Source: Nematostella vectensis (lineage: Eukaryota > Cnidaria > Anthozoa > Actiniaria > Edwardsiidae). Taken from it: a stretch of DNA of 64,000 bases. The notes under the pieces were generated by a model that ran no database searches, was not told the DNA's origin, and was given only the letters and a program-made list of their open reading frames with translations. Below are positions 35,601-45,062 of the stretch, piece by piece. The translations under genes were made by a program, and so were the position numbers. The stretch lies in NCBI RefSeq assembly GCF_932526225.1, contig NC_064047.1, positions 13,152,460 through 13,216,459 of the forward strand. Reading direction: 5' to 3'. Numbering within the stretch: position 1 is the first letter of the stretch; every line of letters starts with the position of its first letter.

Positions 35601-38600
35601 TGTCACCGTATGTCGAGCTGGCTAATGAGATAGAGATCACCAAGGCAGTGACGTACCTCAAGCAGAAAGACTTGTCCAAGGCTGTGGAGTGCCTCAAGGG
35701 CTTTGAAAAGAAGGACTCTAAGGTGCAATCAACGGCAGCTACCAACCTGTCCTTCCTCTACTTTCTGGTAAGAGATAAACCCTCAGTGGCATGTCTAGGG
35801 ATAGACAGACAGGAAGTCAGACTGGATACATAGATAGACAGAAAGTCAGACTGGATACATGGATAGACAGAAGGTCAGACTGGATACATAGATAGACAGA
35901 AGGTCAGACTGGATACATAGATAGACAGAAGGTCAGACTGAATACATAGATAGACAGAAGGTCAGACTGGATACATAGATAGACAGAAGGTCAGACTGGA
36001 TACATAGATAGACAGAAGGTCAGACTGGATACATAGATAGACAGAAGGTCAGACTGGATACATAGATAGACAGAAAGTCAGACTGGATACATAGATAGAC
36101 AGAAGGTCAGACTGGATACATAGATAGACAGAAGGTCAGACTGGATACATAGATAGACAGAAGGTCAGACTCGATACATAGATAGACAGAAGGTCAGACT
36201 GGATACATAGATAGACAGAAGGTCAGACTGGATACATAGATAGACAGGAAGTCAGACTGGATACATAGACAGACAGGAAGTCAGACTGGATACATAGACA
36301 GACAGGAAGTCAGACTGGATACATAGATAGACAGAAGGTCAGACTGGATACATAGATAGACAGAAGGTCAGACTGGATACATAGATAGACAGAAGGTCAG
36401 ACTGGATACATAGATAGACAGAAAGTCAGACTGGATACATAGACAGACAGAAGGTCAGACTGGATACATAGACAGACAGGAAGTCAGACTGGATACATAG
36501 ACAGACAGGAAGTCAGACTGGATACATAGACAGACAGAAAGTCAGACTGGATACATAGACAGACAGAAAGTCAGACTGGATACATAGATAGACAGAAGGT
36601 CAGACTGGATACATAGATAGACAGAAAGTCAGACTGGATACATAGACAGACAGAAGGTCAGACTGGATACATAGACAGACAGGAAGTCAGACTGGATACA
36701 TAGACAGACAGAAGGTCAGACTGGATACATAGATAGACAGAAGGTCAGACTCGATACATAGATAGACAGAAGGTCAGACTGGATACATAGATAGACAGAA
36801 AGTCAGACTGGATACATAGATAGACAGAAGGTCAGACTGGATACATAGATAGACAGAAGGTCAGACTGGATACATAGACAGACAGGAAGTCAGACTGGAT
36901 ACATAGACAGACAGGAAGTCAGACTGGATACATAGACAGACAGGAAGTCAGACTGGATACATAGATAGACAGAAGGTCAGACTGGATACATAGATAGACA
37001 GAAGGTCAGACTGGATACATAGATAGACAGAAAGTCAGACTGGATACATAGACAGACAGAAGGTCAGACTGGATACATAGACAGACAGGAAGTCAGACTG
37101 GATACATAGACAGACAGGAAGTCAGACTGGATACATAGACAGACAGAAAGTCAGACTGGATACATAGACAGACAGAAAGTCAGACTGGATATATAGATAG
37201 ACAGAAGGTCAGACTGGATACATAGATAGACAGAAGGTCAGACTGGATACATAGATAGACAGAAAGTCAGACTGGATACATAGATAGACAGAAGGCCAGA
37301 CTGGATACATTGATGGACAGAAGGTCAGACTGGATACATAGACAGACAGAAGGTCAGACTGGATACATAGACAGACAGAAAGTCAGACTGGATACATAGA
37401 TAGACAGAAGGTCAGACTGGATACATAGATAGACAGAAAGTCGGACTGGATACATAGATAGACAGAATGTCAGACTGGATACATAGACAGACAGATGGCC
37501 AGATTGGATACATAGATAGACAAAAGGAGACTGGATAGACAGATAGACAAATGATCTACCATTTCAACGTCCCTTACATGGTTCACAAATCTTTGATGTA
37601 TGATACAAGTTCGAGCAACCAACCTCGTTCTCAAAATAGTGCATGTACAGTATCCAGAACCCCTTTTTATTACAATCTTTTTCCCCAGGAAAATGAACTA
37701 TCCCAAGCCGACAAGTATGCAGAGCTTGCAATGCAAGCAGACAGATACAACCCAGCCGGTTGGTTTACCTGTTGTATTGAAGTATTATAAAATAGTATTA
37801 AAAAATTAAAATAGTATTAAAATATTTAGAGGTGGTCACCGTGTCCTGCCATTTCTTGATTTTTTGGGTCAGACACTCTGCTTTAGAAGTGTAGTATTGC
37901 TATTGTTTCAACTGTATATAAACGATGATATATGCTATATAAACGTTTATGATTAACCAAGATATTGGAGTGTATTGTGTAAAACTGGTAAAAAAAAAAT
38001 ATATTACAAATGGCATTCCATAGCCCAAGCTTTGTTCAAAGAGAAGTGCTATCTTTTCTATTATTATTTTGTGCCCAGCCCTGGTGAACAAAGGCAACTG
38101 TCTCTACTCTCAAGGGGAATATGAGAAAGCACGCGAATTCTACCAAGAGGCCTACAATGTAGAGGCAACGTGCACAGAAGCACTATTCAACTTAGGTATG
38201 CTATACTGTAGAAGCAACATCACCACTTAAAACTACCTCTTGATTGCACGATGAAGTACGGAAAACAAAGTTTTTTGGAACAATACAATACAATATTTAT
38301 TTTGCATTTCCATTATGTACCTGAGTTTGGCGTATAAGTATTTGCCTTAAAATATTATAATAATTCTGTGTTTTTTTTAAATAAGGTATAACAAATTTTC
38401 AGTGAAAGGGAATGCCTAGAGCCTAAATTAACCGTTAGGTTTTCGTGGTAGACTCTAGGCATGTAATATTTTATTGTAGCGCTTACACTCAATAACAAAC
38501 ACTGAAGCGTAGCGAAAAAGCGTAGTAAAAATAGCAATTGCCATGAAGCGCTAAGCGCACACATATACAAAAAAACATACTACGAAATTAGTTGTCTTCT

Positions 38601-41600
38601 ACATATTTGTGTGTATGTCCAAACCTATTAAAAAGAAAAAAACCACGTTACAAGCCTGGACCTGCCACACACCTTGCATATCGCACCATGCTCAGGCTGT
38701 ACTGGGTAGAGTTTGATCAAAACAGTCCACCTTCAGGCTCACAGCATTATTTGAGCCTTGTCCCACGTCTTCCTTAACAATTCTGTCACTCTTTGCACAC
38801 AGGTCCATGTTTAAAGTTTGCACGTTAAATTGGTCTGTCAGTAAGTGATCAGTCAGTGAGTGATCTATCAGTGCTTTGTCTGCAGGGCTTGTGTTCAAGA
38901 AGCTTGGCCAATATGAAGAAGCTCTTGACTGCTTCACCAAGCTTCACGCTATTCTGCGTAACCACCCTCAGGTCCTTTACCAACTGGCAAACATGTATCC
39001 TTACGTGTTTCCGAATGTCCGGACATGTCCGATTTCCTTAGGCTAAATTCAAACGTTGTGTTATCCATGAAACGCATTCTACGCAAATTAATGCAAATGA
39101 ACCAGGTGCGTTGTTTTATCTTCATTTGCAGACATTTGCATTAAATGTGGCTCATGTAAAATACGACGTTTGTGCATGGCAATAGTAAATAAGCTCTTTA
39201 ATTAGTGCCCTCTCTAAGGTATAGAATGTGTAAGGAAGAAAACTTTTCTTATTTGCAAGGGCGCTCTGCTACCAGGACACTGTAACCAAACCCTTATTGG
39301 TTTTAAGCTACAGCATACCTAGATTAAGCTATGTATTATAGTTCCTTTACTGCACATTATTCAGATATGAGCATCTTGAAGATATGAATCAAGCTACCGA
39401 ATGGTGAGAGATCTGTTGTTCTAGTAGGCTTTTCGAGTTTATGTTGATATTTCTTATTGTTGTTCCCGAAGTGATATTAGTAACTTCGAGCCAGTGATAT
39501 CAACTTTAATAGGAATATTAACAACAATATCACTTTGTCATAACATCATGTTCTTAATGCCGGCCATACCTTCGAGCCAGTGATGTCAACATTAATAGGA
39601 ATATGAACAATAATGTCACTTTGTCATCACATCATGTTCTTGATGCCGGCCATTATTGTCATCAACAACATCATAGTCAATGTTGTCATCATCATCCACC
39701 ATCTTAACCAGTACAATCTTCATCATCATCATCAAAGTCACCATTTTGATCATCATGATTATCACCATTATCATTTTGATCATCGTCATTATCACCACCA
39801 TCATCATCACATCATCATCATCATTTTGATCATCACCAACTTCGTCGTCAATTTTATCATCTTCAGCAGTACCATTTTCATTGTCATTGTCATATTTTTG
39901 TTATCGTCACTTTTGACTATTCACCTGTCTTTGGTATTCCAGGTACATGCAGTTGGTGTCAGTGGTACCAACTGACCCCTCCATCCTTGCCAAACTCGGT
40001 GAGATTTACGACAACGAGCAAGACAAGTCCCAGGCGTTCCAGTACCACTATGAGGTAAAGCACTGCGCTCCTTGCCTCCACTATCCTTCTGTCTGATTCA
40101 GTCACCGTCGTACTCCAGTTGGCGCCCTTCAGGGGGTAGGGGTGGGGAAGAATGCGTGCCTAAGACTGTAAAGGCTTCTTAACCCAAGACTTTCTATTAT
40201 CTTTATTCAATCTGGCTTTTTTTTCTTTATTTCCGTCTAGTCTTACCGCTACTTCCCGTCCAATATCGAGATCATATCGTGGCTCGGAGCATACTATATC
40301 GACTCCCAGTTCTGCGAAAAGGCTATACACTACTTTGAGAGGGCCGCCGTTATTCAGTAAGTACCCTGGGATGGCTTCACCACTCACCTGCCTCATCTCG
40401 GTGGTTGAGTTTCTTGAAGATATCGATAAATAGCGTGGTTTGCAAATTTCTCCTTTCAAATGAAAACGCAGTGGACAATACATTTTTTTACTCTGCGAAA
40501 AAATTGTTTCAATTCACCTGCAAAAATATTTCATGAGAAATCCGAAATTTAGCCTTTTTTGCACAGAATTAGAAGAGATCGCTAACTGGTAGTGGTACTT
40601 TAGACGTTTGGTGATTTTGCAATAATAACGTCTCTATCTCTAGACCAAACGAAGTCAAATGGCAGTTGATGATAGCTAGCTGTTACCGTCGGAGTGGTAA
40701 GTTCCCGTTACACGTTTTGCAGTTTGCATGATGACACCTAAATTTTTCCCGCTCTTTTTAAACTAACTACCAGCACCTAAAATTTCCCCGCTCTTTTTCA
40801 ACTAACTACCAGCACCTAAAATTTTCCCGCTCTTTTTTAACTAACTACCAGCACCTAAAATTTTCCCGCTCTTTTTCAACTAACTACCAGCACCTAAAAT
40901 TTTCCCGCTCTTTTTCAACTAAATACCAGCACCTAAAATTTTCCCGCTTTTTTTTCAGGCAACTACCAACAAGCCTTAGAAACGTATAAGGGCATCCACC
41001 AAAAGTTCCCGGATAACGTGGAGTGTCTAAAGTTCCTTGTGCGGATCTGTACGGATCTCGGGCTCAAGGACGTGCAGGAGTATGCGCAAAAGCTCAAGAA
41101 AGCCGAGAAAGCGCGAGAGTTGAAACAGCAGGTAAGAGACGCGGGTTGCCTGTGGAGATTGTCCTAATTTCTAATTTCGCTATTATTACGGGTAACCCTT
41201 GCCTCCGCAGCCATCTCGAGTGTTTCTGTAATATTGCAATGTTTTTTTTTTAATTGGGGTTCCTGTGGCGAGTTGAACCGGAACTAGGCCCCCATTCTTT
41301 TTTGAACACGCCACAGGAAGCCCGAAATCGAAATAGAGCCTTTTTCCCAAATCACTCGAGACGCCTGCGGAGGAGGCTAGAGTAACGCCAGTGAGAGTAG
41401 TAACCGATTGAATAAAGGAAGGAAGGTTTGAGTCCTGAACTTACTATTTTCACGCCCAAGCTCGAGAGTTTCGTCTATACTAGGTTATATGTGCTACGTT
41501 TCGTATTTTGTAATGTATTTTATTTTGCAGCGAGCTAACAGTGGTACAAGCCGTAAGGGTAGCGCTCGCAGCGGTAGTGCCAGTCGACCCGGTGCCGCGG

Positions 41601-42716
41601 GCTCAAGAAACAACAGCGCGGACAGCGGTAAGTCCGTATGTACAATGCCTTGATACAGCCAGCAACCAAGCGTTGTTACGGGCAACATCTTTACCCTCGT
41701 TCTCACGGGCACACTCCTGACCCTCGTTATCACAGGCACACTCCTGACCCTCGTTATCACGGGCACACTCCTGCCCCGCGTTATAACGGGCACGCTATTT
41801 ACCCTCGTTATCGTGGGCACACTCCTGAACCTCGTTATTACGGGCACACTCCTGACCCTCGTTATCACGGGAACCCTCCTGACCCTCGTTATCACGGGAA
41901 CCCTCCTGACCCTCGTTATCACGGGAACCCTCCTGAACCTCGTTATTACGGGCACACTCCTGACCCTCGTTATCACGGGAACCCTCGTTATTATGGGGTA
42001 TTAGCAAGATGACTGATGTATTCCCAAATAATGTAATTCCTAATTCTTCTCTCGCAGAGGGACGCATCAACAGCGGACAGAATAGCCGGACAGGTAGCAG
42101 CACGGCTCCACGGTCCGGACGCGTCCGGGCCGCCTTAGCGGACACCGATGATTCATACAGGATATCAAGCCCAAAGGAAGTCGGTCAGTATATCTATACT
42201 ATTATAAGCGTTACATCTGTCGGACAAACGTCTTTGATTGAAAGAGCAGTAGTAAGACGTCATCAACCTGTAGTGACTTTTAAGTTGGGCGCCATTATCA
42301 GATAGACGGCAGAACATGAAAAAATATATTTTTTAGATAAACCTACCTAAGTACCTTTAATGCTGTAAGACAAAGGATAAAAACAGAAGGCGATTCTGAT
42401 AGTATAAAGAAGTTTCATTTGGTCTGATTGGGAAACACAAACAGAGAATCGTGTTGTCGTTTGGTATCGCTAGAGTCTTCCAACTAGACAAATCCTGTCA
42501 TTACATTTAAAGTGTTGCCGCCGTCATTGCATGTAAAGTGGTGCCGCCGTGGTGTTCACTTTCTAAATTCTCCTTTGTATTAACACAGACGCTACGTACG
42601 CTGACCCCCTGGGTGAGGCCCCGCCTCGTCCCAAGACAGCAGGCCGCCAGCGTCACCAGCCCCAAGAGGACGAGTTCGCCGATGAAGAACTCGGGGACGA
42701 CCTTTTGCCCGAATAG
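20390..42716 (+). CDS. IFT88: IFT88 (intraflagellar transport protein 88), complete, 25 exons
   Basis: Exons: 20390-20479, 20727-20792, 26380-26409, 26909-26968, 27331-27388, 27609-27690, 28173-28263, 29525-29629, 29895-29997, 32808-32922, 34505-34736, 35043-35113, 35213-35299, 35581-35767, 37689-37758, 38079-38195, 38886-38994, 39365-39403, 39943-40054, 40241-40356, 40644-40696, 40959-41131, 41531-41627, 42058-42183, 42589-42716 (TAG). The sum is 2517 nt, 838 codons plus stop, with every phase consistent; human IFT88 is about 830 aa. The start MLGGVHLVGQDEDEDIYGGY matches the human MMQNVHLAPETDEDDLYSGY, and the end is ADEELGDDLLPE. IFT88 is a TPR core subunit of the IFT-B complex, needed to build cilia. 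The catalogue of introns is unusual: at least seven carry large tandem arrays, and intron 2 carries a 4.9 kb palindromic element. Confidence 0.97.
21225..26121. mobile_element. 4.9 kb near-palindromic DNA transposon, non-autonomous, in IFT88 intron 2
   Basis: Termini are AACACTTTCCCATTTAAAAA and its inverse, flanked by CAGA on both sides (21221-21224 and 26122-26125), a 4-bp target duplication. The left arm (21225 to about 22870) and right arm (about 24472-26121) are long inverted copies of each other, ~1.65 kb each, differing at scattered bases. The middle holds additional, more diverged copies of arm segments (for example 23096-23400 and 24290-24470). No transposase can be read. The ~60-codon frames at 21802-21984 (minus) and 25352-25537 (plus) are the same arm sequence seen twice. 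Confidence 0.88.
26125..26379. other. Intron 2 remainder with transposon-like debris
   Basis: GGGGCCACCCCCTCTGGCTA followed by CGCCCCTG near 26283-26310 resembles the ends of dispersed elements seen in many invertebrate genomes. A similar GGGGCGTAGCGGGGG is at 58372. Confidence 0.4.
26455..26690. repeat. ~115-bp direct duplication in IFT88 intron 3
   Basis: The block AGAGAGAAGCAATGTTTACT… to …ATGGTTGTTCTGAAAGAA… occurs twice in a row (about 26493 and 26591). Nothing else is seen in this intron. Confidence 0.8.
28533..29420. repeat. 63-bp minisatellite, ~14 copies, IFT88 intron 7
   Basis: The unit is GATAATCAGGGCAAAATTCC plus 43 nt. A variant (GATGGATAACC) marks every third or fourth copy, showing block duplication. 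Each unit holds the short inverted pair CAGGG…CCCTG. Confidence 0.95.
29895..41131 (+). CDS. IFT88: IFT88 TPR region, exons 9-22
   Basis: Roughly ten TPR-like helical pairs can be read. Examples are NLANQYHANKNYNEALNTYQ, MGNIYFEQKKYPQAIKHYRM, IAFVKMGQYSDAVTSFEHIM, NKGNCLYSQGEYEKAREFYQ, FKKLGQYEEALDCFTKLHAI, LGEIYDNEQDKSQAFQYHYE, LGAYYIDSQFCEKAIHYFER and CYRRSGNYQQALETYKGIHQ. The family motif GDREKMKKTFQKLLT and the Y-x-E-L-A-N block (SPYVELANEIEITKAVTYLK) are present. The TPR superhelix is the scaffold by which IFT88 joins other IFT-B subunits. No residue loss or frameshift is visible in the coding copy, although adjoining introns hold many copies of two of these exon ends. Confidence 0.95.
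30030..32572. repeat. 38-bp minisatellite, ~66 copies, IFT88 intron 9
   Basis: The unit is CATAGATACCCAACACATAC plus 18 nt. It starts about 35-60 nt after the donor at 29998, and the first intron bases (GATAATGCACCCAACACATC) resemble the unit. Binary variants CCC/CAC and ACC/AAC give block patterns. The many open minus-strand frames come from the repeat. Confidence 0.95.
32861..34312. repeat. 73-bp array copying IFT88 exon 10 end and donor, ~20 copies
   Basis: The real exon ends …GCGCTAGACCAAGTGCCGAA…AAGGAAATGAG at 32922, donor GTACAT. Each unit repeats about 60 nt of that coding end (PQAIKHYRMALDQVPNTHKEM) plus donor and a few intron bases. Two sub-types differ at the AAGCAATC/AGGCTATC position, and the 3'-most copies have GTACCCAT instead of GTACATAC. 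Because 73 is not a multiple of 3, use of any single later donor mostly shifts frame. Confidence 0.97.
34760..35040. repeat. GAT/AAT trinucleotide repeat, IFT88 intron 11
   Basis: A degenerate (GAT)n tract from about 25 nt after the donor to the next acceptor. It opens spurious Asp/Tyr-, Ile- and Met-rich frames. Confidence 0.9.
35800..37547. repeat. 29-bp minisatellite, ~60 copies, IFT88 intron 14
   Basis: The unit is GGATACATAGATAGACAGAA plus 9 nt, starting about 35 nt after the donor at 35768. Variants ATAG/ACAG and AAGG/GAAG/AAAG recur in blocks, for example a shared run of ACAGACAGGAAG copies near 36245-36310 and 36860-36955. Confidence 0.95.
37759..38078. other. IFT88 intron 15, no feature
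   Basis: AT-rich single-copy intron; nothing seen. Confidence 0.5.
38196..38885. other. IFT88 intron 16, possible old inverted repeat
   Basis: GAATGCCTAGAGCCTAAATT (38410) and the inverse-like GTAGACTCTAGGCAT (38446) form a short imperfect inverted pair. A GCGCTTAC…GCGCTAAGCGC motif follows. No gene. Confidence 0.4.
39480..39620. repeat. ~115-bp direct duplication in IFT88 intron 18
   Basis: TTCGAGCCAGTGATATCAAC and following bases to the GATGCCGGCCAT motif appear twice (39488 and 39571). Confidence 0.8.
39640..39835. repeat. ATC/CAT trinucleotide repeat
   Basis: Degenerate (CAT/ATC)n with a recurring TTTGATCATCAT element, IFT88 intron 18. Confidence 0.85.
40736..40957. repeat. ~39-bp array derived from an acceptor site, IFT88 intron 21
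   Basis: The unit CCGCTCTTTTTCAACTAACT plus ACCAGCACC… aligns with the real acceptor and exon start CCGCTTTTTTTTCAG|GCAACT ACCAACAAGCC at 40945-40975. The copies carry CAA where the true site has CAG, so they lack the acceptor AG at that place. There are about five copies. Confidence 0.85.
41132..41530. other. IFT88 intron 22, no gene
   Basis: Single-copy intron. An inverted-looking GGTTCCTGTGGCG…CGCCACAGGAAGCC pair spans about 41260-41323, possibly a small hairpin element. Confidence 0.45.
41531..42716 (+). CDS. IFT88: IFT88 C-terminal tail, exons 23-25
   Basis: After the last TPR comes a Ser/Gly/Arg-rich disordered stretch (RKGSARSGSASRPGAAGSRN, then NSGQNSRTGSSTAPRSGRVR). The strongly conserved end follows: KEVDATYADPLGEAPPRPKT, then DEFADEELGDDLLPE and TAG at 42714-42716. 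The exon 24 donor is GTCAGT at 42184 (AAG GAA GTC G), chosen because it restores Asp in the human-like E-x-DASY/DATYADPLG match. The coding end is then duplicated as a 51-bp array (see repeat at 42675). Confidence 0.93.
41690..41998. repeat. 27-bp minisatellite, ~11 copies, IFT88 intron 23
   Basis: The unit is CCTCGTTATCACGGGCACAC plus 7 nt, starting about 60 nt after the donor at 41628. It reads as nine-codon repeats in several frames on both strands; non-coding. Confidence 0.95.
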
Positions 42717-43112
42717 ACCCCACAGTTCTCCGATGAAGAACTCGGGGACGACCTTCTGCCTGAATAGACCCGACAGTTCGCCGATGAAGAACTCGGGGAC
42801 GACCTTTTGCCCGAATAGACCCCACAGTTCTCCGATGAAGAACTCGGGGACGACCTTCTGCCTGAATAGACCCGACAGTTCGCCGATGAAGAACTCGGGG
42901 ACAACCTTTTGCCCGAATAGACCCCACAGTTCTCCAATGAAGAACTCGGGGACGACCTTCTGCCTGAATAGACCCGACAGTTCGCCGATGAAGAACTCGG
43001 GGACAACCTTTTGCCCGAATAGACCCCACAGTTCTCCGATGAAGAACTCGCGCCCAAACTTCTGACGGAATACACCCGACAGTTCGCCGATAAAGAACAC
43101 ACGCCTCGCCCG
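42675..43112. repeat. 51-bp array repeating the IFT88 C-terminal codons and stop, ~8 copies
   Basis: The true IFT88 end (GCC GAT GAA GAA CTC GGG and on to GAA TAG) is followed by about seven more copies. Copies alternate between two types (TTCGCC…CTTTTGCCC and TTCTCC…CTTCTGCCT), making a 102-bp dimer. Most copies still encode F-A/S-DEELGDDLLPE-stop; the last one or two are degraded. They lie after the first stop and so are in the 3' UTR. Confidence 0.95.
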
Positions 43113-43263
43113 AGTAGATCAGACTGTTCGCCTAGTTCGCTTATTTCACATACAAACCTGTCCTGATAAAACAACTTTGTTTTCTTGGTCATCAAAGAAT
43201 AGCAGTCAGAATCTCGGGAGAGGTGGTATATCTATCCCTAATGGGTTGCCATATCTTTTAAAT

Positions 43264-43433
43264 TTAAAAAGTCTCCGTCAGCCGCCATGTGCGAGAATGC
43301 AGATGGCCGTTTGATACATTTCTATCGGCGAATTGAGAAAGCGAGAAAGCGGCCGTGATATGTTCGATTGGTAAATGACTTTCAGTTTTGGATGAGAACA
43401 AATACAAATATGCGCTTGACTGTCGCTCTTTAA
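43264..43433. mobile_element. MITE family A copy, 170 bp, TTAA-flanked
   Basis: Starts TTAAAAAGTCTCCGTCAGCC and ends GACTGTCGCTCTTTAA, with GCCGCCATGTGCGAGAATGC inside the left end. It is shorter than the other copies, downstream of IFT88. Confidence 0.65.
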
Positions 43434-44451
43434 CCCTTTAACCGGTATGCTTTGTGTAGTGCCGATCTGTGTGTATATATTGTAAAGAAAATAAATTATT
43501 GCAAACCATTAGAAAATCGTTTTTTTCCTGGTAACAGCGTAATTTTTGTCGCTTTTAAACTTGTTCTTTTAAACTTGTTCTAGCGCTTTGGACGCACCCT
43601 AGACATTTAGCATCGCGTTTTCAGAATTAAACGCAAACGGCAAACCGCGGTAAACCGTAAACGGTTTGCGATTTGACGTACTGGCGGATACGTAGTTAAG
43701 AACATTGTGCAAATTGTCGATGAAAATATATTATTTCAAGAGTCAAATGATTAAGAACACTTATTCATGGTCTCAAACGTGAGCTCTTAGAAAATTTGAG
43801 GGGAAAACTGCTGAGGTAAATCACCGCTAGACGGTCAAAACGCGAACCGCAGCCTGCAAACTTGTCACGTGACACCCAGAGGTTTCCGAGAAAAAACGCG
43901 GTGCTAAATGTCTCTATTTTCGTGATGTGATGTTTCCGGTGCCCGTCCTTCGTCACGGTATTCAGGGCCTGGGCACGTCCCCCCCCTCCCCCAAATATTT
44001 TCAAAAATTATAAGGAAATGACCTGTTCGGGCGTGGCTGTGCCCCCCAATATTTTCTTGTTTCTGTATTGTGCCCCTCCAATATTTCGCGCCCTTTACGG
44101 CACTGGTATTCCACCCAAAGACTCTTAAGGTGAATTACCCAAGCCTGGTAGCCCGGGTGAATCCTTAATGCCGAGGAAGACCTGTTTATTCAGGAAAGGC
44201 AGTTTAGCGACCCGCCTTTGGAGACACCTGTCTCGAGAAGGACCTGCAATCAGGGAAGGGTAAGCGGCCGCTTACCCATTTGCCGGAGGCAATGTGCGGG
44301 GCGTCTTCGTTCGCGAGAGTCACGAGTAATCGGTTTTCACCGGTGAAACCAACGCCGCACATGCGTTGATGCGACGGGCGTGGCTAACTATTGCCTTCGC
44401 CCCGAGAGTGCTCATCGGAAAGTACTTGGTGTGTAAGAAAGAGTGGCTATT
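43434..44451. other. IFT88-INPP5B intergenic region
   Basis: An AATAAA at 43489 could serve IFT88 polyadenylation. A GC-rich block (about 44110-44400) with GCGGCCGC near 44265 looks like decayed repeat rather than a gene; I could not assign it. Confidence 0.5.
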
Positions 44452-44599
44452 ACAGCCTAGTCCCAGGCGTTCTTATCGGGTTTCCTGTGGATCGTAAGAG
44501 TTGTGATGTCACAGGAAACCATCTCCCCAGCCCCCAGAGTACCTCACGGTTTATCTCTGAGCACAGGAAACCTGGTAAGAACGCCTGGGACTAGGCTGT
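44452..44599. mobile_element. 148-bp hairpin MITE inserted at an array edge
   Basis: Left end ACAGCCTAGTCCCAGGCGTT and right end AACGCCTGGGACTAGGCTGT are exact inverted repeats, with further pairing inward (GTTTCCTGTG/CACAGGAAAC). GGCTA lies on both sides (44445 and 44600), likely the target duplication. The flanks are halves of one 42-bp repeat unit, so the insertion is into the array. Confidence 0.85.
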
Positions 44600-45062
44600 G
44601 GCTAGTATACTAGAAGGGATGGGTGGTGTGTAAGAAAGGGTGGCTAGTATACTCGAAGGGATGGGTGGTGTGTAAGAAGGGATGGCTAGTATACTAGAAG
44701 AGATGGGTGGTGTGTAATAAAGGATGGCTAGTATACGAAAAGGGATGGGTGGTGTGTAAGAAAGGATGGCTAGTATACGAAAAGGGATGGGTGGTGTGTA
44801 AGAAAGGATGGCAAGTATACGAAAAGGGATGGGTGGTGTATAAGCAAGGGTGGCTAGTATACGAAAAGGGATGGGTGGTGTGTAAGAAAGGATGGCTAGT
44901 ATACGAAAAGGGATGGGTGGTGTGTAAGAAAGGATGGCTAGTATACGAAAAGGGATGGGTGGTGTGTAAGAAAGGATGGCTAATATACGAAAAGGGATGG
45001 GTGGTGTGTAAGAAAGGATGGCTAGTATAGTAGAAGGGATGTGTGATGTAAAAGAAAGGATT
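44600..45062. repeat. 42-bp minisatellite, ~10 copies, intergenic
   Basis: The unit is GGTGTGTAAGAAAGGATGGC plus 22 nt. One further partial unit lies left of the hairpin element (44427-44449). It is read in 14-codon multiples on both strands; no gene. Confidence 0.95.

Noticed and set aside
42717-43112. IFT88 isoform reading through the stop array
   Set aside because: Each 51-bp unit carries its own in-frame TAG, so read-through would stop at the next unit.
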